Made by a program: the position numbers and the translations under genes
Notes under the pieces: generated by a model
What the model was told of the DNA's origin: nothing
Seen by the model: the letters and a program-made list of their open reading frames with translations, nothing else
The model's database searches: none
Shown: piece by piece, positions 46,147 through 60,031 of the stretch
Numbering within the stretch: position 1 is the stretch's first letter
How the letters are laid out: every line of letters begins with the position of its first letter
DNA from: Phorcus lineatus
Taxonomy: Eukaryota > Mollusca > Gastropoda > Trochida > Trochidae
NCBI GenBank assembly: GCA_921293015.1
Contig: OV121084.1
Span: 51,123,864-51,187,863, forward strand
Length of the DNA stretch: 64,000 nt
Direction: 5' to 3'

Positions 46147-46440
46147 AGTGAATGAATCAGGGTTTAACATGTTTTCAACAATATTTTAGTTATTGAACAC
46201 GTTGATGACAAGCATCCAAAAGAGCGTGGACATCGGGAGAAAGAGGTCTAAAAGATGAGAGAACATAAGGAAAGAAAGGCATAGTCAGGGATAGACAACG
46301 GGTTTTAGAACCACACAAATTTGCTCTACCTTCAAACCGTTGACCTGTCCAGCTTGGGTGCCCTTACCAAGAGAATTGAAGTTCTGGCTGGCATGGCTTT
46401 AGGGGTTTCTAAGCACGCAAACAACCACACAACGATAATT
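46147..46440 (-). mobile_element. SINE family A, copy 1
   Basis: Reads (plus strand) 'gtgaatgaatcagggtttaa', 'gatgacaagcatccaaaaga', 'aggaaagaaaggcatagt', 'ccagcttgggtgccc', 'tctaagcacgcaaacaacca'. The same blocks in the same order occur at 60032-60822 and, inverted, at 52098-52430 and 63697-63888. The 'gtgagtgag...tttaac' end is shared with family B, where it is the 3' end, so I read this copy as minus strand. Confidence 0.75.
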
Positions 46441-47334
46441 TCAAACGGTTATTTTAAAAATATTCGGTAGGTTCTGATGAAGAATATCATTTTTACCGTT
46501 TAAAACATGTGGCAATTTCGTTACCTGTGAGCAATAGATTATTATTATTATCTTTATTTTTATTACAAGATAATATGTATGTATCGTCGTTTTGTTAAAT
46601 TTTCACATATGGCAAAATATGAAAAACCTGCTTATCTGGCGCAAATTATTTGAGATGAAGAAAATGTTTTCAACCTTGCACAAAGACCATGGCTCATGCA
46701 ACTACAGATCAATTAGTGACATCGTGATATATACTACCAGAATTCCCAGAGGGAACAAAGCAATTACAGCTTGAAGTGAATTGTAACCTAGTGATGCAAC
46801 GATCATTTACTACATTTTATCAAGGCAGAACAACTTAATAATCAAAGTCTGCATCACGGATTAATCTACCTTTAGTTTGTTTCATGTATTGCTTTTATTT
46901 CGGCGTGTTATGGCATCTGCTTATGACATACAAATCGTGTTAACAATCAAATCACAGGTTCATGAGGTAAGTTCAGCAGAACCAATCTATAGAACTTACA
47001 AACAGGTTCATTGGAAGTGGCTATATTTCTTTTAATCTAAACTGGTTGTCACTGATAATCTCGAATACTTATGTCTTCACATTGGCATTATGTTTAAACT
47101 TTACCTGAATAAGCTACTTTGTGGGAACAATTCTTACATGTACATTCACGGATGATCCGATCATTGGAAAAGCGTGCCTTGTAAGGAGTGAAAACCGCCA
47201 CTTTCTTTTAGTTTTCTTCTTTGGAAATGTATGAATTTAGACGTCATGCAATTATGAGTTATTAATCAGATTTCTACTGATTTTGTTTGTAGACAAGCAA
47301 CAAATTTTTGGTTTTAGTGTCAGGTTCATAGTAT
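46441..47334. other. Non-coding stretch
   Basis: A short (ATT)n run lies near 46540-46555. Nothing else recognised. Confidence 0.5.
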
Positions 47335-47535
47335 AATAATATTAATAGCATTCTTATACCGCGTATATATCCATGACAAAGCATGCTCAAAGCGCCATGA
47401 GTATTATTAGCCTGAAGGGATACTATGTTCGGTGCCGCCGATTAACAAGCGCACCGCGCGACCGTATAGGTCCGTACTTTGCCCCTTGTTCAGGTACCCA
47501 TTTGTACAGCTGGGTACCCAATTCACAAATCTATG
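47335..47535 (-). mobile_element. SINE-like repeat, family C, second copy
   Basis: Inverted relative to 11745-11994. On the minus strand it reads 'gtacccagctgtacaaatgg', 'tacggacctatacggtcgcg' and 'ggcgctttgagcatgctttg' and ends in an AT-rich 'attaatattatta' tail. Block order is the same as in the first copy, with the middle diverged. A short (TATAG)n run follows at about 47543-47562. Confidence 0.65.
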
Positions 47536-50500
47536 GATTCTCTAGTATAGTATAGTATAGTAAGTATGCAAATTTTTCATTTTCTGGTGTATGCATGTAC
47601 ACTGATGATGTAGTCATGATTTTCCCGAATTTGTAAATCTACTAACATGCAGTATAATTATTAAATAATTTTTGAGAAAAAACATGTGTGTCATTACTAC
47701 ATGTACTTCTTTTAATTCGTAATCAATCATACAGAGTTTGCAATTAATATCTTTAAAACATATAATTAACTGTTCAGTTTGACTAAATAATAACTTGATA
47801 TCCAATTTACAGGCACTTAAGATTAATGGAAAATACAGAAATTACAATGTCAATGCTAAAGAGGTCACTTTCCGGAAACAAGATCCCAATTGAAACTGAC
47901 AGATTCATGTCTGAAAGGATACGAGATGCTGAAAGACACAGTCTTTGAGTGATTGAAGTCACATATGTCCAACCCAAAGAATGGTGTTATCATATCGAGT
48001 ATTGATCGTTACATTTTAACATTAATCTATTTATGATCGGAAACGGATCAGTGACGCGCGTCAATAGGTATAGATCCTGTAACGTATCCTGAGCAGGTAA
48101 AAGAGATAATTTATGTTATTGGTCTCTGATGGATAACAATAGTATAATTGATATTCATGTGTATTGTCATATTTGGCATTGAAGATGAATATGTGAGATG
48201 GTTTTATAGAAAGTGGCGTATTGACACGTTTGGAGGCAGAGTACCTTCTAATCACGGAGTTGAGCACTCTTCTTAGAGATGTCAACATTTCTTCTTGAAT
48301 CCATCATCATTTATGCTGGTCAACTTTATTTATAGAACTCGTGATTGCTTTCCGATGTTACAGTACTTATAGTTTACATTTTTCAATGAAGTTTAGAAGT
48401 AAACGTGTCTTATGGATGTCAATGTTACCTTAATAAGTGAATATCGCTACTGGAAATTAATAATAGATGTGGACTTATTTAAAAGCTATTTTTTTTAAAT
48501 CTGTGACTCCTAATTTCTAAAAATAAAAGTCATCGGTTTAGGTGTTGTTAGGATATTTGTTTGTTTGTGAAGTATTACCTTGTTCCAATATTTGTTCTGA
48601 CATAACTTTGCGCAACCAACGATTCTGATTAGCTTTTGTAAAAATAAGAGGGTGTATAACTTGGCAAAATTTAATAACATGGCTTTGGGCCAAGAGTAAA
48701 TGGAAAAGGAACGTCATTCAAAAATTAAAAATACCTCATTCCTGCATGAAGGTTAGTCCGTTGAAATCTTGCACGGGCATCGATAACAAGCGCAGTAGAC
48801 TAGACAAGAGAAAAAACGTGGCTTTGTTATCTCACACTGCGTGTTTGACTTCAGCTGAAATTTAGGCCTATCATAACTCGAAGATTTTCAAACACAGTAT
48901 TTTTCTATAAAAAATGGAAAATAATATTGATAGGATACATGTATATTGTTAAGGTTTTAGTCAGTAACGCAATAACAACTTTCTTCATACAACCACTCAA
49001 TTTTAGATAACTTGATAAATATAAGGAAAATACTTCACCTTAACGTCCTTTTGCTTCAGAAAATCTATCAAATGTCAGTCATTTTCATCTGCAGGCTACG
49101 TGTCTCTCTTATAATTCGATTACCCTTCTAAAATGTCACTACAAGATTGGTAATTAATTAAATGGTAATAAATGATTTGTGTATAACTAAGAATTGAGGG
49201 CTGCAAAGAATTATTTATACTTAAAGAGAATTGTAAACAAGTAATCTTGCCGACAGTGATTTATGTAGATTTTGCAATGATGTCTCTGTGAGCTTTGCTC
49301 AGGTATACTGGGATTGTTATGAAACAAAATCCTGGAATGAAATTGAACGTTGGATAAACTGTTAAGAACATAAAATAACAATTTCAAAATACTTGATGGA
49401 TTTTTAAAACTTTTAAACAATGTTCCGATAAGTCAAATAATTATTTCTGCAAAGAAATTTCAGAATATTCATTTATGTAATATAGAAAATGATACCAACA
49501 TTTATCTTAAAATCCTGAAGGATTTTTTTCTCGTGGAAAGTTCTTCAAAAGAAACAACAAATTGGGGAAATTCAACATCAAATGGAAATCACTGATCCCA
49601 GTACTAAAGGAGTAATGTAAAAGAATCTTTATCTGAAGATCGGTGTTTACTTCTTGAATATGTCTCATATTCATAATTTTCGCTGTTCTTTTACTATCTT
49701 CTAACTCTGTATCCTGTGGGAACATAATTTATGAATAAACAAACGAAACAAAAAACTGTTATAAAAGGATTAAGCATGCTAAGTCGGATTGTAAGGGGCA
49801 AGGGATAACTATGAAACATTTAATGTGTTCGTTAGTTATGATATATAGAATAAAATCGTTCTTAAATGAATAACTATAATAAAAATCATGATAACAGATA
49901 GTTAACTGTGGTTAAAGAACATGTTAACATTGAACATCATATTTAACTTGACGCGCTCTCCCCAAAACACCTCTTATTACGGTATCATACAGTTAGATGG
50001 CTCAGCTAGAAGACAAGCAAAGGTGTCTTTATCTGAAAATTATGCTTAATTTGTTTTACATTACGGCATTATCTGTTTGCAAATATGAACCAAATACAAG
50101 GGCACAATCGTGTATAATTTATCCTCTCCAGTTCCAGATTGTTCTTACAATAAAAATCAAGTCACGCAGGTGCGAATGATCTTTAAGCTCATTTGCATAT
50201 ATGATAATAAATCATACTATTTCATTTTCTCCCTTTTTAATTCCATATTGAAATTAGAACGAAATAGCTCAAATGTCTATAAAACATTTGTCAAACTAAA
50301 CGAAATTAATCCCTTGTTGATATTTATCTTTATCAAATTTGTCTGTCACAAAAAATTTCCTTTCATATTCAGAAATAAACTCACGTTTGGTTTTTAGTAA
50401 ACCTAACAATCAAGATGCATATATGATTTGCTTTGTTTCAGTGATATTTTCCCTCTAGTCCTCTCTGAAATTTCGGTGCCAGGGTTGATTAGCTAGATGT

Positions 50501-50660
50501 TTCAAGGACGTGTCAATGTATAGTTTAAAGGATATACCTATTTAACATATATTTTTTACTGATGTAAATAAATGTTTCATAACTTGCCTAGGCTAATGGA
50601 TGTTATCAATAAATGTGCAAATGGTTTTAGCTAGCATTTAAGTAGCAAAACCTTTCCAAA
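47536..50660. other. Long non-coding stretch, nothing recognised
   Basis: AT-rich. The 95-codon frame at 50110-50397 is Phe/Ile/Lys/Asn-heavy, as expected from AT-rich chance frames. Confidence 0.5.
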
Positions 50661-50855
50661 TCATAGATCCATTAATCTGTCTTCACCTTCTGCACAGCAC
50701 TGCATCTTAATGTTACTCATGCTGACGATAAATCGAGGATAAGTGGGTGGATTTCTCTGAGGGTCAGTATAAAATTCCATTAAGGTCATTGGCTTATCAC
50801 CGAAATAGAACATCTCCCTAATTTTTAAATGCTTCTGATGGGGAATGTGCGTCAC
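50661..50855 (-). CDS. Possible terminal exon, unknown protein
   Basis: On the minus strand the frame reads FYFGDKPMTLMEFYTDPQRN then PPTYPRFIVSMSNIK and ends CCAEGEDRLMDL. Residue composition is protein-like and less AT-driven than other frames here. The frame is open back to about 50890, and an acceptor-like CAGCGCAG precedes it. The track ATG equivalent is ACG, so a true start is not evident; an internal or last exon is the better reading. No family recognised and no partner exon found. Confidence 0.25.
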   Translation of the reverse strand: MTHIPHQKHLKIREMFYFGDKPMTLMEFYTDPQRNPPTYPRFIVSMSNIKMQCCAEGEDRLMDL

Positions 50856-52097
50856 TTGCCTGCGCTGATGCGTGAAATAATGATGCGTATTTTAACAAAG
50901 AGAACCATGGGAATGACATGAACATGTGTCATGGCTCCCAAAACTGTTATGAGATCCTATATCAGATTCGTTACAGGCTATATGTTATGTTGACACTACT
51001 GTCATGTATGCATGCTTAAATTCTATTCATTAAACCAAATTGATAAATTCCTCTCGTTTCTGTGTCTTGCTTATCTTATTTAATTTTCATTTTACAGCAA
51101 TTATTAAAGTGAAATGTGTTTCTCCTATAGTTTTTAACTATGGTTGAAAATGACGCCACGGGTAAAACATGGCAATGACATGTTGAAATGTTTTAACATT
51201 TACCAAATTAGCTGATAATGTTCACAGAATGTAAACTTCTGTTTTACTCTTTCAGTTTAACACAAGCTTACATAGAGATTATTTCATCATAATCAGGTTT
51301 AGACAGGTTGAAGAAAATAACTTGTATATAACATTGTTGGACTAGGCGCTTATTTAAATGGGATGGAGTTGGTGGTTGAACATACTTGCAGAATAACTCA
51401 AAACATAGGCGGTAGCCCGGCTAAGTACAATGGTTTGGGTTATTGTCGACGTCATTTAATTCCTCTGATGACTAAGTCCCCGTGTGATCAACTTTATGCC
51501 ATCGAACAATTCCACATGCTTGCCAATACCTCCGTAGGATGCAAGCCTCAGTTAGTTTCCTTAATTACATAAGAAAGACAGGTTTCTATTGCAAAATTTC
51601 TCTGATAAAAACAAAGTGTATTTCAGCAAGTAATGAATGAATATATAAATATCTGAAAATAGAATTGCCACAACCCTTTAAATAACGCTGTGTTCGGCTT
51701 TTGTGCTAATATGGATTCTATCTTCAACATTTAGTCATATTTTTCATCGCTTATCATGATAAAGTTTTGCGTAATCTGATGTTAGCTGTTTTGAATGATC
51801 AATTATTTTATATATAGGACACTATGATAACAGAAATCTTAAAATTAATTCAACAAAGGCTTTTTTATATACCATAAAGTTAACTGTTATTGATAGCATC
51901 AACTCCTTAATCGTTGAGTCCAAATCCTTTCTAGTCTGTCGTTGAATGTAATACTAATCCCACTGGTAGAATATTCACTGCTATTAAGTCAATAAAAGCA
52001 ATACTATCAATATTTCTAATTTGACATCCGTCTTGTCACAGGTTAGTCGCGTGGCAGGAAAGGTTTTGAGTCCATGGCTATAGGTTTGCTAGTGCCT
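50856..52097. other. Non-coding stretch
   Basis: A frame at 51363-51572 (plus) has somewhat higher GC but no recognisable motif. Nothing else supported. Confidence 0.45.
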
Positions 52098-52430
52098 ATT
52101 ACATTGTACTTTCCGATGTGGGCCAACCCTGGACCCAATACCTTATCCTTGCGTGGTGGTTTGCATGCTCCAGAGACCCCGAGAGCTTACATGCTCCTAG
52201 TAGGGGCACCCAAGCTGAACAGGTCGACGGATAGAAGTAAAACCAATTGTGAGCCGTTTTAAGACCTGCTCTCTATCTCTCACGATGCCATTCTTTCCGT
52301 CTTTACTCTCATCTTTTCGATCCCTTTCTCCCTGATCTGTCTTCTCTTTAAGATGCTTGTCATCAACGTTTTTGGTAACTGAAATATTGTGCATAACACG
52401 TTAAACCCAATCTTTCACTCGGTCACTCAA
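52098..52430 (+). mobile_element. SINE family A, copy 2
   Basis: Opposite orientation to copy 1. It contains 'gcgtggtggtttgcatgctc' (A-box-like, suggesting tRNA ancestry), 'ggggcacccaagctg', 'ctctatctctcacgatgcc', 'gatgcttgtcatcaacg' and the end 'taacacgttaaacccaatct ttcactcggtcactc'. The longest copy in the window. Confidence 0.75.
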
Positions 52431-55400
52431 GAAGTGGTTAATAAGCTGTTTATATACGTAAAGGATAAATATTAATGATAGTTTATCTGACTTTTGAAGC
52501 GATTTCCTGACAGACGATTATCATTGGGACAACTTCCAAATGACATGCAAATTCGATTTCGGAATTCATTAACTTTTCATACGTAACAGACATAGAATTC
52601 TTTGAGTGACGCCGTTAGGTAGTTATTGTGAGGATAAGACACGATTTCTGATTATTTGCGAGAGATAGGGGTGAAGAAACAGTGTATGGGTAATTATGGT
52701 AATTATGCACAATTTGTCTTTCTAGAATACGCCAAATGCAGATTAAACGGGAAGTCATGGGCGTGCCACTCCTGTGAAGTCACTTTGACAAATGGATATT
52801 TGGCACGAGGTCAAGTATGAAACGTATGATTAAGCTTGCAAGTATGGCTTTTCTTGTTTTTATTATGAATTCATTAGACATTATGAAAATGATGAAAGTT
52901 CATGCTTCTGTACTTAAACTTTCGACTGTAAAGCAATTAATATATATTATTATTAATTATATATAATTTATATTAAGAGATTAGACTAAGGAACCTGCAA
53001 GAAGGAAGTTTTTAAAGAATCATTTTCCATTTAAAGTTATTCCTGAAGTGCATATTTGCTAGAAGGAATGTGACCAAAGGTTACACATATTCCAGTTATA
53101 AACGGGTTCCAAAAATATTACTGCCACTCATTCAAGATACATTTGTATTTAAAACATGTACAGAAATAAAAAATGATGATCCAAGCTAACAATACTGCGT
53201 AACATTATTAACATATATTAGTACATGAACGTGTTCTTTCTGTGATGGAGTTTTGACTTTTTTACTCGTCTTTCCTTGGTTTGGGAATTGTTTGAGGTCG
53301 CTATCAAAACCAACACATTCTCCTGTCATGTTCGGTTGCATGCCCTGTGATTTAGCTCGAATGATGTGGCAAACAAGATCACTTTCACTCTGATTATTCA
53401 TTGACCTCTTCAACGCATATAGCATTCCTCTGTTGTGCAGTAAGCTCATTTGTTATCTAGTCTTGAAAATAGATCTCGATCATATTTAGAATAATTGAAT
53501 AATTGAATGTTGTTGTATGCAATCTCAGGTGTTGAAATGTAAAGAGATAATAGCAACCGAATGTTAACATTTTCTGCAGACAATGTAACAATTGGATATA
53601 TATGAAAATGTCAGCGACTATTTTGGGACTATATAAAGCCGAAAAAATAACTAGTGGTTTTTGTTTTCTTACATAAACCTAAATAATGGATTTCGGTCTA
53701 CTTAAGCCCAAGAAGTACCTGTGATAAATATTAAAATGTCAATTTACTCGGTAACTCAATGAAAATTCAACAAACATCCCTGAATGTATTTCTCCAAACA
53801 CGAAAATCGATCAATATTTCCTATTCCGAATCAATAGATGAACTGTTCTACCTCGTTATATTTCATGTCCTTTCATCTCAAATGCAACCTATTGTTTTAT
53901 GTATCACCGGGGTGAAAATCTTTTCATAGTTATTCAACTACAAACATTCGACAATAACATTTTATCGCATCATATTGATTGTTTAACCAATTCAATCTGA
54001 CAGAGACACATGATCAACATGATCCGCTAGTCGTTGCCGAGTTGTCAAGGAAAAACTGCACCTAAAAGGAGAAAATATATATCCTATATGTAACTACTGC
54101 TGCAACTACAATTATTTGTGTCACACCTGTAGGCCGCTCTTATTACCTTGTATCATTCCTAAGCAATGTGATTTTATAACGATCCCTCAATTACGGCGTT
54201 AGCAAATAAATGCCAAAATTGTAACGTGAGAACCTCTGTCTAGATTTTGGTTTGAACAGGTAGTTAATTCAGTTAATGGTTGTGCTGAATCAGATATTTG
54301 TCATCAGGTGCAAGCTAATAGGTCGTGAAAGGATTTCAATGCCATTAAATCACTCAATATAAAGAATCTAAACATAAGTATCAGTAACGTTGTGATCCAA
54401 CTGTGATACGATTTCGTGTTTAAAAGTTCGACTTATAGAGGTATTTTGATCTCCTTTGCCAGTTTCGTTTTTAAGAGAATATTTTCGTGTAACATGACCT
54501 ATTTAGTCAAATCAAAATTGAAAGAATAGAATAACTCATATATAGAACGGAGTTTATGGAACAAAACATTCATTTCATGAACTTGGCAGAGAAGAAGGTT
54601 TCAAGGAAGAGATGACAGTTCAATCCCAAAGGAATTAAAGTGTATGAGTCAAAGAAGAAAACATACCAAGTATAATGTAATATTTAGCTTACCCATAAAT
54701 TACACAAATCGGTAAGGAAAAACAGTAAAGATAGCAAATAAATATTTTCTCTGTGAAAGATTAGCAAATATTTTACGACTTGTTAGGAAATTTCCTTCTA
54801 TTTTCCTTATATATGAATGCTTGTTGCTTACAAAAATATATATGGCTACATTTAAAGTTGACGTTTTTTTACAGAATATTATGCTTTCAAAAGGCAATTG
54901 TCCAAGGAAGTTAGCAACAATGTCGCCATACACTATGCCACTTTAAAATCGCACAAAAGTAAAACATTACAGTAGATGGTCCCATATATTTTGCAACATC
55001 ATCAACAAATACAGTTACAAGAGATTAACAGATTCATCCAAAGATACCTCCCGTTCATAGACCACGATGAAGGGCTACCTGAAATCTCTTCGAATAGGAA
55101 TATAGACGTGTCCATTTGGTTAACCAACATGTTCTGGGTGATATGTTATCTGATGCCTAAATGTCCTTCAGATTACTGATGAAGTCATAGGTTTGTATTG
55201 GACCTGTATTGGCCTCGTGAAATTTCACAAGTCGCGAACAGGGATGTCAAGTCTTTTGTGAACATCAAACAAATTGTATCTGAACCTCGTCCAAGGGAAG
55301 AGGTGGCAAACAGGAAGATCTTCATACTACACTTGAACCATTGATCTTCTCATATTGCCGATACAAAACGTATGGTCTGGATCTTTCGAAGGGAATAAAT

Positions 55401-57059
55401 GGCAGAAGTGACAAAGACTTGAACTCACACAATAATATGCACCAACGACAACGTTTGAAATAGAGTTTATAATAGCTAATGGTATTTTTTTTACAACTTT
55501 AACGAAACTATAGATATTAAATTCCAGATAGGAAAGACAACCGGTTGTGCTTGAATGACGTGAAGTTCAACGTCAGCCAACGGAAACTGTTACTGTACGA
55601 ACAACTTTCAGCTGCTCAAACAATCTTTTACATGTTACTCTTTGTCTGTTAGCCATAAGAGTATAGGCGGAAGGGTATATGGCGGAACCTGAAAGTAAAC
55701 AGCCTACAGCTGGCAGGGGACAGAATGTTCTATTCATGAATAGGGTGCGGGTACAGTGCATATAATCCTGCATGTTTTCTGTTGAGAACAAATGATTCCG
55801 TCGCCTACGCCATCGCCTATGGCCGAAAATGACTTCTAACATTAAAGTACCAGTTATGTTATTTTCGTCTTTTACAATGACACATTTTCAGTGTGTCAAA
55901 GTGTGTCTGTGACAATCAGCTTTGAGAGTGACCGACTTAACTCTCTGTAAACCACTAATTAAATGATGATAGTGGGAATTAACTCGGTTTTATATCAAAC
56001 TCATTTTGTAGGTAGAATAATGAACACAAGAAAAGATGAAAGGTTTACTAACCAGAAAGGAAAGAGAGACAGAGACAGCTAATGGATAAGAAGATTAAGC
56101 ACGTCAGAAGTGATGGACAAACCAATCAAAAGTACACTAGGGTTAATAAAAATCGAATAGAAACTTTAAAAACTATTCTTAATAACTGCACTAGCAAAGA
56201 AATAACTTTTTAAAATGTTCTTTTTAATAAGAATGGGTACATCACATCACTACTTACCATTAAGGCGGAAGACGATATCCTTACACAGCCAGATTGGCAT
56301 AATGACAACTATAAAAAGTTGCGAGTTTACACTGTAAAGAGCATGTAGACGACAAAAAAATGTCTAATATTTAAAACAGTAAATAAATTGTAAAACTGCA
56401 AAAAAAACAAAAAAACTGTAAACGTAAAACAATATTTAGGGATTTCAAAACGGATGCAAGGTTATTGTTAAATGAGCAAATATCACACTGAATATTGAAC
56501 CTGCATGTCATTCATTCTCTATTTTTAAAAGATCTAATGATACCAAACATGATAATAGAATGATTAATTATTATTCCATACACGCAACTGAAAATTAGTC
56601 ATCACTAATACCACACCGAAAAAAAAATAATTTCGAATTCACAAATCGAGAACTGTAATGAATTGAAATACATTAGTAAAATTCATTTCAAAAGTATAAT
56701 TCATAGGCGCATACAAACAAAGGACATATTATGAAAATGCTACATGTATATAGTAAAGAATTCGAGAACATTGTAACCAATATGAATGGGCATTCGTATC
56801 CAATTGAGAAGAGGAAAATTTGGATTTCGAAGAAAATGATATGCTAAATCATATATGTCACAAATATTCAAATCAAGATTTACCCTAAAACTTATCTTGA
56901 AAATTCATTTACTTTTAAGTTTCTACACCATTTCTTCTGTTTTGGAATTTGTCTTTTTTTGCTGTTTATAATGTTCAACTAATGTGTAATCTAGGTAGTT
57001 TATATTTGTTATCCTATACACATAGAAATTATATAATGAATATGTAATTTATTCATGCA
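52431..57059. other. Long non-coding stretch with two weak candidates
   Basis: AT-rich. It contains the small frame at 53186-53449 (listed separately). A patch at 55200-55420 and 55570-55850 is of more even base composition, with frames (for example minus 55573-55842) that I cannot assign. No repeats recognised. Confidence 0.4.
53186..53449 (-). CDS. Possible small ORF of unknown function
   Basis: 87 codons on the minus strand from a real ATG with A at -3 (ACAAATGAG) and an in-frame stop three codons upstream. The protein starts MSLLHNRGMLYALKRSMNNQ, is hydrophilic, has four Cys and a Lys-rich patch (GKTSKKVKTPSQK). No signal peptide or domain recognised. Composition is less AT-biased than chance frames nearby. 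Could be a short gene or a first exon; a chance ORF is equally likely. Confidence 0.25.
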   Translation of the reverse strand: MSLLHNRGMLYALKRSMNNQSESDLVCHIIRAKSQGMQPNMTGECVGFDSDLKQFPNQGKTSKKVKTPSQKEHVHVLIYVNNVTQYC

Positions 57060-57170
57060 CCATTCTTCGGTGGAAATGCCATAGGAGAATAAAGTACAAG
57101 ATTTTATGGATATTAACTTCTTTATTAACAGATTTGCGACGTATCGGTCTACATTTTTTCAAGCATTTGT
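57060..57170 (-). mobile_element. Penelope-type 3' end remnant
   Basis: On the minus strand 'gaccgatacgtcgcaaatct' is followed by 'gttaataaagaagttaatat cca'. This parallels 'accgaaacgtcgcattcatgcaataaagaagttgactatcca' in the 31.4-kb hairpin. Diverged, and solitary. Confidence 0.5.
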
Positions 57171-60031
57171 ACAGAAAAGATGTATAGCTGTATATAAAGA
57201 TATGTTTACAGAAACAACAACATTTTATATGTGTTTCTTCCTTTACATTAGATGAAAGGATTTTCTGGCTAGGTATTCTCCACAACATCATCGTAAAATC
57301 TGACCTTGGATTGATGAAAACCAATTCATGTGATAATATTACTGAATATTATATGTCCCGATTAAATTACTAAAGTAAACAAAAACCCTTAGGTTATAAT
57401 CCGTAATCAGGTAAAATTCTTCCATGACTTGGATATGTACCTGTCATCATTAATAATGAATCATTACCTCAAATCGAAATCGTATTCGAATCCAATTAAT
57501 CTTTTGGGCATTTAATACGATGTGGGTCAGATTGCTGAAAGTTTACAGTATCACTTTCGGCATGATAAACTAGAACATCTATTAGTATAAATGTATGATT
57601 TGGGGCAGATTGTCGTTTGGATTTTTGAGCTGGCACCTAAACATGTCAAGTGTTATTTCATTAGTGAAATGAACACTTGTGATCGGTATTTTATCATCTA
57701 TAACCGAGCGTTGTTTATTCACATTTAAATAAGCACACGAATAATTATTTCTGTGGTATTTTATAGTAAAAAAATTCCCAATATTCTTTAAGTTGTGTTT
57801 AAGAATGAATGAATAAAAATGAAAACTACCTTTGTGAAACTACAGAAAACCATCCTGAAAGCTTTTGAAATACATACTACATTTGAATTACATGTATAAT
57901 GATACCTTGAAATATCACTTTGTACTTTAAATTAGTTTGAGTAAGCTGGAAGACTGAACTAAAGTAATCATATCTGTGAAACGTAGGATCACGTGTTTTC
58001 CAATGAAGTGTTTGTTAGTGAATAAGTTAAACCAGACATGCATGAACAACACTTCCATTAAAGAATTAAGCCAGTACAAATATTGTATAGAAATAACACG
58101 TGGTTGTTTACAATTTACTAATTATTACTTTCATTTGTACAATAAATTCACCATAAGCTTAAACTTACAGAATGTGATTGAATCAAGGGCTAAAGCAATC
58201 CGGTAACGACTGGGCAATCCTAATAGGAGGTTTAAGAACTTATAAACATAGTAGCAATGTGAGAAGAATGCTTTGACCATTTAACTAACAGTGGCATCAC
58301 AAACGAAGTTTGTTTTGTTGATGTTAATTCGGGGCAGGTGGGTATCAAGGGTGGGGGGGGGGGGGGGGGGGGGGACACAACATTGGGGTATATTTAAGGG
58401 GGAAATGTTATTTTGCTGATTTTTAACAGGCTTTTGGTTGCTTTTAAATCCATTAAGTGCTTACATAGAGTATTTCCACAAGATATGACAGCAATCAAAG
58501 ACGACTGTATGAATTAATGTTTATAGATACTCCCTGACTGCCATTTTATTTTTGTAATATGTTTTGTATTTTGTATCATGATTTAAGGAATATCATATGG
58601 ATTTAACGATTTTCTCCCACTTTTGTCTTAAAAGATATTGTCTAATACACTTTTGTATATTGTACTATAGGGGCTATAGTCTTTAAGTATTTAATATATA
58701 GATTGATTGACAGTTTCCTAATTTCGTTAAATTGGATGAAAATCAGATATTTGCCCTTGTTGATTTATGTTTTGATAAAAAAAGTGTAAAATAGTTAAAC
58801 ATCCAAGGAAGTGTCATTCTTTGTGCCATATGAAACAAGATAAAATGCACTCATATCAAGACAAACGAAGACACTTGGGTAGTTTATTGAACTAGATGTT
58901 CCGAAGTTCATATATAAGAGGATTTGTTTGTTATGCAAAGGAGACAAAGATGACAGTTGATACCCAAATGGGTTTAAGAGTCGGATTCCACGAAGAACAA
59001 AATGTCAAATACATTGTGACAATCAGCTTTCCTAAACATCAGTTAAATCGGGGAAGAAAGAAATAGAGTAGTTTTATAATATGTTCTATACATCTTAAAA
59101 ATTAATAATCCCTTCAACAACAGAAAGACACATTAACATACTCTTAGCATGAATAAGAATAAAGTAGAATAAATCAAGTATCAATTATCAAACAAAAATA
59201 CTGGTGGCCATTTTTTGCATGAACACCTTTTGATCATTTGAGTAGGGAATTGAATTGGCAGATATTAAATAAACATGGTAGTTTCGTTTAATAACTGCTC
59301 CTTTTCATTTAAAAACATTGTCTTGCAATAAGTAACATTTTATTTTTTAAATCTGAAATATGAATTTCGTACGATTACCTCTTAATATTTAAAATGATTT
59401 TGCCCGTATTTGCTGATTGATGGCTACCACGCATTAGCGTTCATGTTGTCAACGTTATTAAAATTCCAGATTCAAAATGTAAAATCTTTCATTCAAGATA
59501 ATGCCATTGCAAAAATGTTGTTTAAATTTTTCAGTTGGATACAATAATTTATTTTGATATAATTTGAAATTAGTCATCTCAGAAAAAACTACTTATTTCG
59601 CCCATTACTCCTGAAATACGTATTTTCACGGCAATTTATGTGCCTTGTTGATGTAGATGGGTCAAATTCTGGTTCTAGAATGTTCGTCTCAAGTCATATC
59701 ATATTCTTGTTAATATCATTATGTCTTTGTTCACGATAGAACAACGTTAACTAACGGCATAAATCTAAACGACAATGTAATTAGACAGTCAGTTATATGA
59801 TGAACTGTATATGTCAATTTGTTAATATCCGAAGTTACTTTACCACGATATGATTAAACATAGACAATACGCAACATCTATGATTTTATAACGCATAATG
59901 GTCTTAACTTCCCAACGTCTAAACTTGGTGAAATTGGTGTTGTGTGACCATGAGTGCGGTAGAGCTGATACGAATTCATTTAAGTGAAAACTTGCCTGCC
60001 TTGTCAAGGTTTTTAAAAAATCTGCTACCGG
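57171..60031. other. Non-coding stretch
   Basis: AT-rich with the poly-G run at 58353. No coding or mobile features recognised. Confidence 0.5.
58353..58374 (+). repeat. 22-base poly-G run
   Basis: Uninterrupted G homopolymer following 'gggt'. Length is likely to be unstable and subject to sequencing error. Confidence 0.9.

Noticed and set aside
52074-52262. 62-codon frame MAIGLLVPITLYFPMWANPG
   Set aside because: It lies largely within SINE family A copy 2 and the sequence just before it.
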